NCBI GenBank assembly: GCA_026005175.1
Contig: BPKO01000010.1
Span: 1-64,000 of the forward strand
Direction: 5' to 3'
Source: Candidatus Tectimicrobiota bacterium
Lineage (GTDB): Bacteria > Tectomicrobia > Entotheonellia > Entotheonellales > Entotheonellaceae
Length of the DNA stretch: 64,000 nt
Shown here: piece after piece, positions 1 through 7,893 of the stretch
Numbering within the stretch: position 1 is the first letter of the stretch
Layout: each line of letters begins with the position of its first letter
The notes under the pieces: generated by a model
Seen by the model: only the letters and a program-made list of their open reading frames with translations
Database searches by the model: none
Told to the model about the DNA's origin: nothing
Translations under genes and position numbers: made by a program

Positions 1-767
1 GACAAAGAGGTAGCTCGTCTGGCGTGCCGTAAAGCCAAAGCGTTCCTGCACCAGCAGCGGAAACATGGCTCAAACGCGGCAAAGCTCGCCGTCACCTGCC
101 AGAACACCAGGAGGTAAAGGAGCAAGCGGCGATCCGCCAGCACTGCCCAGCCCCGGCCCGCGAGTCTCTTGCCGTGCCAGAGACGTGCGCTGCTCGCGCG
201 GCAAGGTTTCGGGCAGCAGCGCCAGCGCCAGCAGCCAGTTGGCCAGTGCCAGCCCGGCGGTGGCCAGAAATGGGCGTGCGATCGCCGTAGGCACTCAGCC
301 ACCCGCCCAGCGCCGGGCCGCAGACAAGCCCAGCCCAAAGGCGGCGCCGATCAGCCCCATGCCGCGGGCCCGCTGTGGCGGCGGCGTTACATCGGCAATA
401 TACGCCTGCGCCGTGCCGATGTTGGCCCCGAAAAAGCCGCCTAGAAAGCGCGCCTGGATGAGCCCAGAACAGCGAACCGCCGGCAGCCAGCAGCAAATAC
501 GCCCCCACACTGCCCAGCAGGGTCTCCAGCATCACCGGCCGCCGCCCTACGCGGTCGGACAGGCGTCCCCAGAAAGGGGCAAAGAGAAACTGGGCCAGGG
601 AATACACGGCCTGCAGGAGGCCCACGGCAAACGAAGAGGCACCGTACGTCTGGGCGTAGTAAAGGAAGCAGCGGAATAACGAGGCCAAAGCCAACGAGGT
701 CGAGAAAGACGACGAGGAAGAGGACCGCGACGGGCGAGCGGCGCGGCATCGGCGACCCGTTCCCCAT
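1..767 (-). pseudogene. MFS transporter, 5' part, multiply frameshifted, runs off the window
   Basis: Major facilitator superfamily transporter (inner-membrane secondary carrier, probably TCR/Tet-like). The start region reads PVAVLFLVVFLDLVGFGLVIP (TM1). The next frame gives the conserved loop WGRLSDRVGRRPVMLE, then GGFFGANIGTAQAYIADVTP (TM4-5), then GPALGGWLSAYG. The last bases of the window still read PLLVQERFGFTARQTSYLFV. These pieces lie in different frames, with shifts near 660, 465, 328 and 270, so the gene as written cannot make one protein. Whether that is decay or base-calling error cannot be told here. It follows the DUF2203 gene directly, as if in one transcript. Substrate unknown. 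Confidence 0.75.
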
Positions 768-773
768 CACGGC

Positions 774-1117
774 TCAGTCAAGCAGCGCAATGGGGCGGCG
801 CCCGGCAAAGCCCGTCTCGTAGCGGTGAAAGTGCTCGATGTCCTCCTCCCCCAGCTGCCAGCAGTAGTAGTAGCCGTCACCGGAGTCAAAGTCGGCCACC
901 CACAGCCCTTTGGCTTCCACCCCCAGGGCGTGGAGCTCGGCGGGCCCCCACTTCTGGACTTCCTCGTGGATGCGCCGCTCGAGATGCCGGGCTTGGCGCG
1001 CATCCTCTGTTTCCTCAAGCTGCTCTTGCAGCTCCTCCACGAGGTGGTAATAGTGGCGGGTGATTTCCTTAACGCGCGGCAGCAGGGCGCGCGCTTCTTC
1101 CAGGTAAACATCGCCAT
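774..1117 (-). CDS. DUF2203 family protein, one-base frameshift near the start
   Basis: Small conserved protein of unknown function (DUF2203). The body LVEELQEQLEETEDARQ through KGLWVADFDSGDGYYYCWQLGE fits the family, whose members end in an aromatic 'CWxxGE' stretch. The family normally opens with a 'FTLEEARALLPRV' helix. Here ATG at 1117 gives MAMFT, and the remainder LEEARALLPRVKEI continues only after adding back one base at about 1,102 (cagg where caggg is expected). Written length after repair is about 114 aa, usual for the family. It sits between a HAD gene and an MFS gene on the same strand with gaps under 20 bp. Confidence 0.7.
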
Positions 1118-1136
1118 CCCTACCTACCCCTCCCCC

Positions 1137-1540
1137 TTACCAGAAACGCCGCCTGCGCGTCTCCGGCAGCAACGCGGCCACAATCTCCGGCCAGTTGCTC
1201 TTTTTGCGGTCGCCCACCAGGCGCAGACTGCGGTCGTCGATGTACGCCGTGGCGACGGGCTTGTCGTGGAGCCAGATCTCGTCGAAGGGAATCTGATGGC
1301 GCTGCAGGTAGGCACTGACCGCTTCCGGACTGTTCACTTCTGGATCGTACATACCAACCTGGCGGTAGTAAGACGAGGTACGCACGGTGTGAATGATGAT
1401 CCAGTAGCCCGCCGCTTTAAGGCGCTGCAGGGCTTCGCGGGCTCCGGCAATCGGCTCGCCAAAGGCCGGGGTAGCGGTGCTCGGCAGATGGTGCCGTCAA
1501 GATCCACCACGATGGTCCCGCGGCGGGGCTGTTCCTGCAT
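1137..1540 (-). CDS. HAD-like phosphatase (polysaccharide-biosynthesis phosphatase type), frameshifted
   Basis: Haloacid dehalogenase-fold hydrolase. The N-terminus shows motif I, VVDLDGTIC, with the nucleophile and acid/base aspartates. The second half reads GYWIIIHTVRTSS (motif II region), then FDEIWLHDKPVATAYIDDRS, where the K and DD are the usual motif III/IV residues. ATG at 1540 follows a weak ribosome site. The two halves are in different frames. One lost base at about 1,486 joins ICR to TPAFGEPIAGAREALQRLK, which restores a protein of about 134 aa. Similar short HAD proteins occur in capsule and sugar-nucleotide loci. The substrate cannot be read from sequence. Confidence 0.65.
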
Positions 1541-1606
1541 CCCTGGTTCCTTCCGCCTACTTCGACATCGACGTAGAGCCTGCGAAGGCTTCACTGTAGC
1601 GAAATC

Positions 1607-3073
1607 TCACCGGCATGTCAACGCCAGCCCCCCCCTGCCCCTCTGTCTCACGCCCCGCCGGCCACGCGGGCTTCCTGGGGCCCCGCTGCAATACCTGCTC
1701 GCAGGCCCGGCCAGCTGGGCACTTAGCTCCCGCCGCGTGGTGTAGAGGCGGTACTGCACCAGAGTGACCGGAATGGCCTCGAGGATCTGCTCGAGCAGCC
1801 CGGCTTGCACCTCGCCTGTGGCCGGATCGTAGATGTAAATGGGGCTATCCCCGATGGCCAGCGGATTGATGTTTCGCGGATCTTGGGTGGCCACGTCGAG
1901 CTGCAAAGCCACCGCCTGCAGGAGGACGGTAAGGCCTGCGAATGCGGGCCAGCAGCTGCGGGGGCGCCAGCGTGGCTCCGCCACGGCGCTCGAGCTGGCG
2001 CAGCAACAGCGTGGCGTCGTAGGCCATTTTCCACTTCACCTCACGGCGCAAAATGGCTGCCCATTCTTCCCCCAAGGCGCGCTTGGCCGGCAGCGGATTC
2101 GTCGACCCAGGTGCGCACCGTCTCCAGCAAAGACCAGTCGGTCAGGCGCAGGTAGTCCTGGAGGCGGTCCAAGGGATTGCCGGGAAAGACGTACTGCATG
2201 GTGGCCCGGAAAGATCTCGCGCAGGTGCAAGTCGATGGCCCGCGTCGTGCGGTGGAAGTAAACATGGGTGTAGAGGTAGAGGCGGGCGGTTAGAAACATG
2301 GTGAGCGCCCCCACCCCGGCGCGGTGCAGCGTCAGGCCTTGCTGGCTCAGGAAGCTGTAGTGCAGCAGGCGCTCAAGGTCTACCGGTCCCACGGCAATAC
2401 CGCACATGTAGGAGTCGCGCAGCACGTAGTCGAGGTTGTCAGCAGTGTAGATGCCGCTGAGCACCGGCTTGAGGTAGCGCAGCCAGCGCGGCACCTGCAC
2501 GCCGCCGGGATCCTTTTTCTGCATGAGGTAGGCCACGTACCGCGGCTCCAGCGCCTCACCCGCGGCGAGGGCGCCGTGCGGGCTGCGGCGCACGCCGCGG
2601 ATGAGCTCGCCAAAGTGCTCTAGAATGATGCGTTCGCCCACTTCCTCGTGGCCGATGCCATACTGCGCCAGGTGGTTCTCGTCAAAGAAGTGGCCAAACG
2701 GCCCGTGGCCCACGTCGTGCAGCAAGGCGCTGAGGCGCAGCAGCTCCTCCACATATGGCAGGGAAGGGCAGGCCGGCTCGAGCTCGCGCAAGGAAGGATA
2801 AAGCTGACGCGCAAAGCGCCCGGCCACGTGCATGGCGCCCAGGGAGTGCTGGAAGCGGCTGTGCTCGGCACCGGGAAACACCCAGCGGGCGCTTTGCAGC
2901 TGGTAAATGTAGCGCAGCCGTTGCACCCACGGGCTGTCGATAAAGTCTTTTTCGGCGACTTCCCGCGCCCCGCCCTCGCGCTCGCAGGGGACGGTAAAGG
3001 GGATGTACTCGTGAATGGGATCGGCAAACAGCGCGATCCCTTCGTAGCGCGCCTGCGCCCCTTGCGGCACCAT
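1607..3073 (-). pseudogene. HD-superfamily phosphohydrolase (COG1078/dGTPase-like), several frameshifts
   Basis: HD-domain metal-dependent phosphohydrolase resembling the COG1078 / SAMHD1-like group. The first ~285 residues are intact: HSRFQHSLG supplies the first His, LLHDVGHGPFGH the HD pair, and DNLDYVLRDSYMCG the distal Asp. The ATG at 3073 is preceded by GGGGGAGGTGAGGGGA, a better start than the GTG three codons upstream. After REIF at about 2,205 the frame changes to MQYVFPGNPLDRLQDYLRL, changes again near 2,088 to ALGEEWAAILRREV, and near 1,940 to LLQAVALQLDVATQDPRNI. All pieces belong to one homologous protein of roughly 450 aa. Either this is a decaying gene or the local consensus is poor. 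It is divergent from the helicase gene. Confidence 0.75.
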
Positions 3074-3240
3074 TCCCCTCACCTCCCCCCTTGCTTGCCC
3101 CGCCGCTCTGTGGACAAGCTGTGGAAAACTTGCTTATCCCGTGTGCCATACCACTTTGGCGCCCAGCCGCTGCTTTGGGTAGCCGGCCACCCCTGCCTAT
3201 CCACAGCGCGATCCGCCAGGGAGACCTTTCTCCCGTGTGG

Positions 3241-3270
3241 TTGCGCCTGTGACGGCCGCTTCTGCATAAT
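3241..3270 (+). promoter_or_regulatory. Promoter of the helicase gene, probably leaderless
   Basis: TTGCGC at 3241-3246 and CATAAT at 3265-3270 are 18 bp apart. Only seven bases (acggagc) separate the -10 box from the ATG at 3278, so the mRNA would start at or next to the start codon. The GGAG inside those seven bases is too close to the ATG to be a normal ribosome site. Confidence 0.45.
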
Positions 3271-3277
3271 ACGGAGC

Positions 3278-5701
3278 ATGAGCGTGCGTTTCGACCTGGC
3301 AGCCCGCACCCTGTGGTTGAGCGTTGGGGACTTGCTTGCCGAAGCCGCCGGCCCTGGCGGCCCGTCCCTCACCCCAGTGTTACGCAGCCGTGCCGCGCTT
3401 GGCAAGGCGGTGCACGCCGCGCACCAGGCGGCGCAGCTTGCCGCCGAGGCCACCTACCGTGCCGAAGTGACCCTGCACCACGAGTTCCAGGTCGACGGCT
3501 ACACCGTCCACCTGCAAGGGCGCCTCGACGGCCTTTACGATACCAAGAGCGGCTACCTGGTGGAAGAGGTCAAAAGCCTGCTTTTGCCGGCCGAGCAGTT
3601 TGCGCGCGTCACCCTCGATCACTATCCGCTCTATGCGCAGCAGCTGGCGCTCTACGTGTACTTGCTGCAGCGGCAAAGCGACCGGCCGGTGCGCGGGCAG
3701 CTGGTGCTGGTCAACCTGGCAGACCACCAGCGCCGGGTCCTGGAAATGGCGCCCGACCTGGCGGCCTGCGAGGCCTTTGTGCTGCAGCAGGTGCGCCGTC
3801 TCATCGCCCGCCATGAGGCCCGCGCCGCGCGGGCGGCGCAGCGCCAGCAGCAGGCAGCGGCGCTGCGCTTCCCTTTTCCTGCCTTGCGCCCTTACCAGGA
3901 GGCGATGATGGCCCAGGTGGAAGCCGCCCTGCGCCAGCAGCAGTGCCTGCTCCTGTCGGCCCCCACCGGCATCGGCAAGACGGCAGCTGCCCTCTACCCA
4001 GCTCTGGTCTACGCCTTGCGCCACGGCCTGCACCTTTTCTTTCTCACCGCCAAAACTACGCAGCAGGCCCTGGCAGTGGCCACCTTGCAGCAGCTGGCGC
4101 AGCAGGGCGTGCCCTTTACCGCTGTGCACCTGCGCGCCAAGGAAAAAAGCTGCCTCAACACGGTTTATTACTGTCACGAGAGCGCCTGCGAGTACGCCCG
4201 AGACGATGCCGCCAAGCTGGAAGGCAGCGGCATCGTCGAGGCCTTGCTGCAGCAGCCGCTGGTGACGCCGGAAGCCTGTGCCGAAGCCGGACGCCGCGTG
4301 CAGGTGTGCCCTTTCGAGCTTTCCCTGGAAGCGGCGCTGCACGCCGACGTCCTCGTGGGCGACTACAACTACGTCTTCGATCCTGTTTCGTCCTTGCGCC
4401 GCTTTTTCCAGGAGATCCCCGCCGAAGACTGCCTCCTCATCCTCGACGAGGCCCACAACCTCTACACGCGGGCCCGCGACTATTACTCCCCGGTGCTGCG
4501 CCAGCGCCAGGTGCGCCAGCTGCTCGCGGTGTGCCAAAGCGAAGCGGCGCCGCTGTTTCGGGAGTTTGGCGCCTTTTTCCAGGAACTCGACAGTCTCCTG
4601 GCGACCTTGCCCGCCGCAGGGCAGGCGGCAGGGGAAGATGCCATGCTGGTTGCCCCGCCGCTGGCGCCCCTGGCCGCCCTGCGCCAGCGCCTCGAGGCCC
4701 TGATGCTCGACTATGCCGTCTACCGCCGCCGCCATGGCGTGGCGCCCACCGGCGACGCGGTGCAGGAGTTTTATTACGCCTTCCAGCGCTTCTGCGACGT
4801 GCTGGCCCTGGGCGGCGAGGAGTTCGTCTACCTTTACCGCGCCCGGCCCGGCGACGCCGAGCTCAAGATCCTCTGCCGCGACGCGGCACGCTTCCTGCGC
4901 CAGCGCCTCGAGGCCTTCCACAGCGTCGTTGCCATGTCGGCCACCCTCACCCCGTTTGACTTTTATCGCGACGTGCTGGGCTTTCCCCCCGAGCGCACCT
5001 GCACCGCCGCCTTTCCTTCCCCTTTCCCGCGCGACAACCGCGCCGTGCTGGTGATTCCCGAAGTGAGCACCGCTTACCGCGACCGCTGGCGCGACGCAGC
5101 CAAAGTGGCCCGTATCATCGAAGACGTGGTGGCCCAGCAGCCGGGAAACTATCTCGTCTGCTTTCCCAGCTTTGCCTACTTGCGGCTGGTACGCCCCTGG
5201 CTGCAGCTGCCCCCTTCCCGTCTTGTCGAGCAGAGCGAGGCGATGAGCGAGGCCGACCGCGCCGAGCTGCTGCGGCGCCTGCGGGCTGCCGACGCCGCAC
5301 TGGTGGTGCTGGCGGTGCAAGGCGGCATTTTTACCGAGGGCGTGGATTACCCGGGCGGCATGCTGCGCGGGGTGATCCTTGTGGGGCCTGGGCTGCCCCG
5401 CGTCGATGCCGAACAGGAGCTCATCCGCGCTTACTACGAAGAAAAGTACGGCCGCGGCTTTGCTTACGCCTATCTCTACCCCGGCATGACCCGGGTCATC
5501 CAAGCCGCCGGGCGCGTCATCCGCTCGCCGAGCGACGTGGGGGTCATCGTCCTGCTCGGCAAGCGCTTTGCCCAGCCCCCCTATGCCACCCTCTTGCCGC
5601 CAGACTGGTACGACCTCTCGCCACGCGAGCTCATTACCCGGGATTACCGCCAGGCGCTGGCGCACTTCTGGAAAAAAATGGGGTCAGAGTACATTTTCTG
5701 A
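3278..5701 (+). CDS. XPD/DinG-like Fe-S helicase with N-terminal PD-(D/E)XK nuclease domain
   Basis: Superfamily 2 DNA helicase of the Rad3/XPD/DinG group, 807 aa, cytoplasmic, presumably in DNA repair. The N-terminal ~190 residues carry a nuclease-type core: GRLDGLY near residue 84, then LVEEVKS near 97 (D...ExK). Walker A is SAPTGIGKTAA near 230 and the DEAH box is LDEAHNL near 390. Between them are four Cys (KSCLN, YYCHE, SACEY, VCPFE) at about 291, 299, 304 and 343, the XPD-type 4Fe-4S site. Late motifs GVDYPGG and QAAGRVIRS are present. Start chosen at 3278 because the frame upstream has no family character. The last codons (MGSEYIF) are written by a GGGGTCAG repeat, so the native C-terminus may have been replaced. 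The 3' end overlaps the convergent neighbour by 18 bp. Confidence 0.88.
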   Translation: MSVRFDLAARTLWLSVGDLLAEAAGPGGPSLTPVLRSRAALGKAVHAAHQAAQLAAEATYRAEVTLHHEFQVDGYTVHLQGRLDGLYDTKSGYLVEEVKSLLLPAEQFARVTLDHYPLYAQQLALYVYLLQRQSDRPVRGQLVLVNLADHQRRVLEMAPDLAACEAFVLQQVRRLIARHEARAARAAQRQQQAAALRFPFPALRPYQEAMMAQVEAALRQQQCLLLSAPTGIGKTAAALYPALVYALRHGLHLFFLTAKTTQQALAVATLQQLAQQGVPFTAVHLRAKEKSCLNTVYYCHESACEYARDDAAKLEGSGIVEALLQQPLVTPEACAEAGRRVQVCPFELSLEAALHADVLVGDYNYVFDPVSSLRRFFQEIPAEDCLLILDEAHNLYTRARDYYSPVLRQRQVRQLLAVCQSEAAPLFREFGAFFQELDSLLATLPAAGQAAGEDAMLVAPPLAPLAALRQRLEALMLDYAVYRRRHGVAPTGDAVQEFYYAFQRFCDVLALGGEEFVYLYRARPGDAELKILCRDAARFLRQRLEAFHSVVAMSATLTPFDFYRDVLGFPPERTCTAAFPSPFPRDNRAVLVIPEVSTAYRDRWRDAAKVARIIEDVVAQQPGNYLVCFPSFAYLRLVRPWLQLPPSRLVEQSEAMSEADRAELLRRLRAADAALVVLAVQGGIFTEGVDYPGGMLRGVILVGPGLPRVDAEQELIRAYYEEKYGRGFAYAYLYPGMTRVIQAAGRVIRSPSDVGVIVLLGKRFAQPPYATLLPPDWYDLSPRELITRDYRQALAHFWKKMGSEYIF
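5678..5697 (+). repeat. 20-bp repeat ATGGGGTCAGAGTACATTTT, copy 1
   Basis: The sequence ATGGGGTCAGAGTACATTTT occurs here and, inverted and identical, at 33539-33558. It encodes the last residues of the helicase and lies in its overlap with the convergent gene. GGGGTCAG-initial sequences of this kind often bound small transposon-related elements in uncultured bacteria. Here it is a solitary end. Confidence 0.75.
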
Positions 5702-6250
5702 GGCCACACGGCGCGGTCCCAGAGGGCGATAGCGGCGCAGGCCAGGCAGCGCGGGCAAGGCGGCGGCGGTGGGCGCGTCGACAATAGCCACCCCGCGGTG
5801 TGGCACCGACGCGTCAAGGGCAACGGCGGCGCGGTAGGTGGTCACCGCGCCCCAATCGACACCCGCGAGCCAGGCAAAGCGGAGGCCCAGCGGCGGCGCG
5901 GCCTGTGGGTCACCATCGTACACCACCAGGCGTTCTTCAGCAGCCACGGCGGGCATGACGTCGAGGCCGGTAAACAGCCGGCGCCGCCAGTCGGTGATCA
6001 GCGCCGGATCCCAAGGGCCAAACCCGCCGCCGCCTCCGCGGCGATAGGCCGGGTGGGTGAAAACCGCGGCAGAGGCAATGCTGTGAATTGCCAGGTAAGG
6101 TGCCGGGGCATCATCGAGGGCGCGAAAGCGCTGCGAGGCGAGGAAGCCGGGCACGGCAAGCAGCTCGGCGAGCTTCGTCTCGCCGTACCAGGCGTTCCAC
6201 GCTGCCTCCTGAGCGGCATCGGCAAACCCGCACTCCACCATGTAGAGCAT
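5684..6250 (-). CDS. Dimeric alpha/beta-barrel (EthD/DUF4286-like) protein
   Basis: Hypothetical protein of 188 aa. MLYMVECGF followed by WNAWYGETKLAELLAVPGF and a second half-repeat (LRFAWLAGVDWGAVTTYRAAV) looks like a ferredoxin-like dimeric alpha/beta-barrel of the EthD/DUF4286 kind, found beside oxygenases and in catabolic loci. The function of these proteins is poorly known. Start at 6250 was chosen because the longer reading frame upstream has no fold signature. The C-terminus overlaps the repeat and the end of the convergent helicase. No metal or catalytic motif is visible. Confidence 0.55.
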   Translation of the reverse strand: MLYMVECGFADAAQEAAWNAWYGETKLAELLAVPGFLASQRFRALDDAPAPYLAIHSIASAAVFTHPAYRRGGGGGFGPWDPALITDWRRRLFTGLDVMPAVAAEERLVVYDGDPQAAPPLGLRFAWLAGVDWGAVTTYRAAVALDASVPHRGVAIVDAPTAAALPALPGLRRYRPLGPRRVASENVL

Positions 6251-6434
6251 CGCAAGCTCCCCTACCCTGATGACAGAACGCTTGCAGCATAGCCGAAAAT
6301 CGGCAGCAAGGCAAAACCTCCCTCGCGCACGCCACGTTCCGGGACGGTCACGGCGGACGTCAGGCCCGGCGGGGATACCCCGGGAGGGCGCTGTGGGTTG
6401 CACGTGGCTTGAGTACACGGCCCCCCCGACCTGA

Positions 6435-6620
6435 CGGCAGGAAATCGATGGGTATCAGCTCGACGCCCGCGGCCGCTACCGACGGGTGGAGCCCGATGCC
6501 GAAGAGTGGCACACCTCTGCTGTCCTGCCTGGGTTTCGCCTGCGGGCAGCATGGCTTTGGCAGGAGCCACTCTCCAGGCTCCTCGACGTGGTGCACGAAC
6601 GCAGGCTGCTCTCCCCCTGA
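6435..6620 (+). pseudogene. Uma2-family (DUF820) C-terminal remnant
   Basis: A 61-codon open stretch directly after a stop reads RQEIDGYQLDARGRYRRVEP and then SAVLPGFRLRAAWLWQEPL. This matches the C-terminal part of Uma2/DUF820 proteins, which end with 'S..LPGF.L....LW'. The nuclease core that should precede it is absent, and the upstream sequence (6251-6434) shows no gene. It is best read as a truncated relic. An intact member of the same family lies at 16078-16638. Confidence 0.55.
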
Positions 6621-6627
6621 GGGCAGC

Positions 6628-7320
6628 TCAGCGCTCAGACTCTACAGCGCGCGGGACAAACTCCAGGAAGTACTGGTAGGGAAGGAACCCGTGTGCCTGG
6701 TGCAGGCGATAGCCGGCCTGCTGCATTTCGGCCACCACCGTCTGCTGCGCCACTTTTACTTGCGGCGGCGGCCCCAGAGGCAGCGGCCGCTGGTAGAAGT
6801 CGATGATCACCACGCGGCCGCCGGGCTTGAGGGCTTGCCGCAGGGCGCGAAAGTACGCCACGCGCTTTTCAAGGTGGTGGTACGTGTTGCAGAGAAACAC
6901 CACGTCCACCGAGCCCGGGGCCAGGCCCGGATCGTGCGGCGCCACTTGCCGCGCTTCGTAGTTGGGCAGCCCGCGGCGGCGGGCGTCTTCTTGCATGTAA
7001 GCCACCAGGGCCGGTTCGATGTCCAGGGCCAGCACCTTCCCCTGCGGCCCCACGGCGGCCGCCAGGCGGCGGGCAAAATAGCCGGTGCCGGCGCCGATGT
7101 CGGCCACCACGTCTCCTGGACGCAAGCGCAGCGCCGCGATGACTTTCTCAGGCTGCTGCCAGGTCTCGCGCTGCGGGTCCTCAAACAGCCGCAGCGCCCG
7201 CTCCACGTCGCTAAAGCCAGGAGCGGCGCTGCCTTGGTGGTGTGCACCCCACGCCCCTGCGGCGTACAGGAAGAACCAGAGGCTCGCCAGGACCGCCCAG
7301 CACCGGCACCAACGGGCCAT
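6628..7320 (-). CDS. Exported class I SAM-dependent methyltransferase
   Basis: Methyltransferase of 230 aa with an N-terminal signal sequence (LASLWFFLYAAGAWGA, cleavage near AWG-A), so probably periplasmic or membrane-anchored. Motif I is VVADIGAGTGYFARRL, the acidic residue of motif II is in LALDIEPA, motif III is DVVFLCNTYHHL, and LKPGGRVVIIDF follows. The start at 7320 has AAGGAGG five bases upstream, better than the ORF start seven codons earlier. It is last in a six-gene minus-strand operon, 33 bp after the PEBP gene. A SAM-dependent enzyme outside the cytoplasm is odd, though proteins of this kind recur in proteobacteria. Methyl acceptor unknown. Confidence 0.75.
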   Translation of the reverse strand: MARWCRCWAVLASLWFFLYAAGAWGAHHQGSAAPGFSDVERALRLFEDPQRETWQQPEKVIAALRLRPGDVVADIGAGTGYFARRLAAAVGPQGKVLALDIEPALVAYMQEDARRRGLPNYEARQVAPHDPGLAPGSVDVVFLCNTYHHLEKRVAYFRALRQALKPGGRVVIIDFYQRPLPLGPPPQVKVAQQTVVAEMQQAGYRLHQAHGFLPYQYFLEFVPRAVESER

Positions 7321-7353
7321 GTCTGCCTCCTTGTCCTGCACTGAGCGCCGCCT

Positions 7354-7881
7354 TTAGCGCTGGTAGCGCCCCATCAGCTCGGCCTGCGCCAGCACGTGGC
7401 CGGCCATGGCCGCTTCTACTTGCTTTTTCGTGGCCCGCGGCGCCAGCTGCAGCGCGCTGTCCAGGGCGTAGAGCTTGAAGAAGTAGCGATGCGCCGGCCC
7501 GCGCGGCGGGCAGGGGCCGCCGTAGCCCACGCGGCGAAAGTCGTTGAGGCCTTGCTTGGCGCCACTGGCCAGGGTCTCGGTTTTGGGCACATCCTCGGGC
7601 AGCTCGCGCAGCGTCGGCGGCAAGTCGTACAGCACCCAGTGCACCCAGGTGCCCACCGGCGCGTCGGGATCGTCCATGATCAGGGCAAAGCTCTTCGTCC
7701 CTGCCGGCGGGTCGCTCCAGCGCAGCGGCGGCGAGACGTCCGGCCCGTCGCAGGTGTACTTTTTGGGAATCGTGGCGCCAGGGGCAAAGGCGCTGCTTTG
7801 CAGGGAAAAGGCCATCGCTGCTCCTCCACTTACCAGGATCAGCCACCCCACGCCCGCGGCCAGAAGGCTCCCCTTCCCCAT
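7354..7881 (-). CDS. YbhB/YbcL-type PEBP family protein, exported
   Basis: Phosphatidylethanolamine-binding-protein fold (Raf kinase inhibitor-like, YbhB/YbcL group), 175 aa. A signal peptide spans residues 1-24 (LILVSGGAAMA). The ligand-pocket signature is clear: YTCDGPDVSPPLRW, FALIMDDPDAP, HWVLYDLP and YGGPCPPRGPAHRYFFKLYAL. In bacteria the ligand and role are mostly unknown. The start is supported by the signal peptide and a GGAGG-type site upstream. The 12-bp gap to the acyl-CoA synthetase gene and 33-bp gap to the methyltransferase indicate one transcript. A second family member without a signal peptide lies at 39145. Confidence 0.9.
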   Translation of the reverse strand: MGKGSLLAAGVGWLILVSGGAAMAFSLQSSAFAPGATIPKKYTCDGPDVSPPLRWSDPPAGTKSFALIMDDPDAPVGTWVHWVLYDLPPTLRELPEDVPKTETLASGAKQGLNDFRRVGYGGPCPPRGPAHRYFFKLYALDSALQLAPRATKKQVEAAMAGHVLAQAELMGRYQR

Positions 7882-7893
7882 TGCCGCCTCCTC

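Noticed and set aside
3109-3205. DnaA-box-like 9-mers (TGTGGACAA, TGTGGAAAA, CTATCCACA) suggesting a replication origin
   Set aside because: No dnaA, dnaN, gidA or rpmH nearby, and the sites fall in a normal divergent promoter region between two repair-type genes; too few and imperfect.
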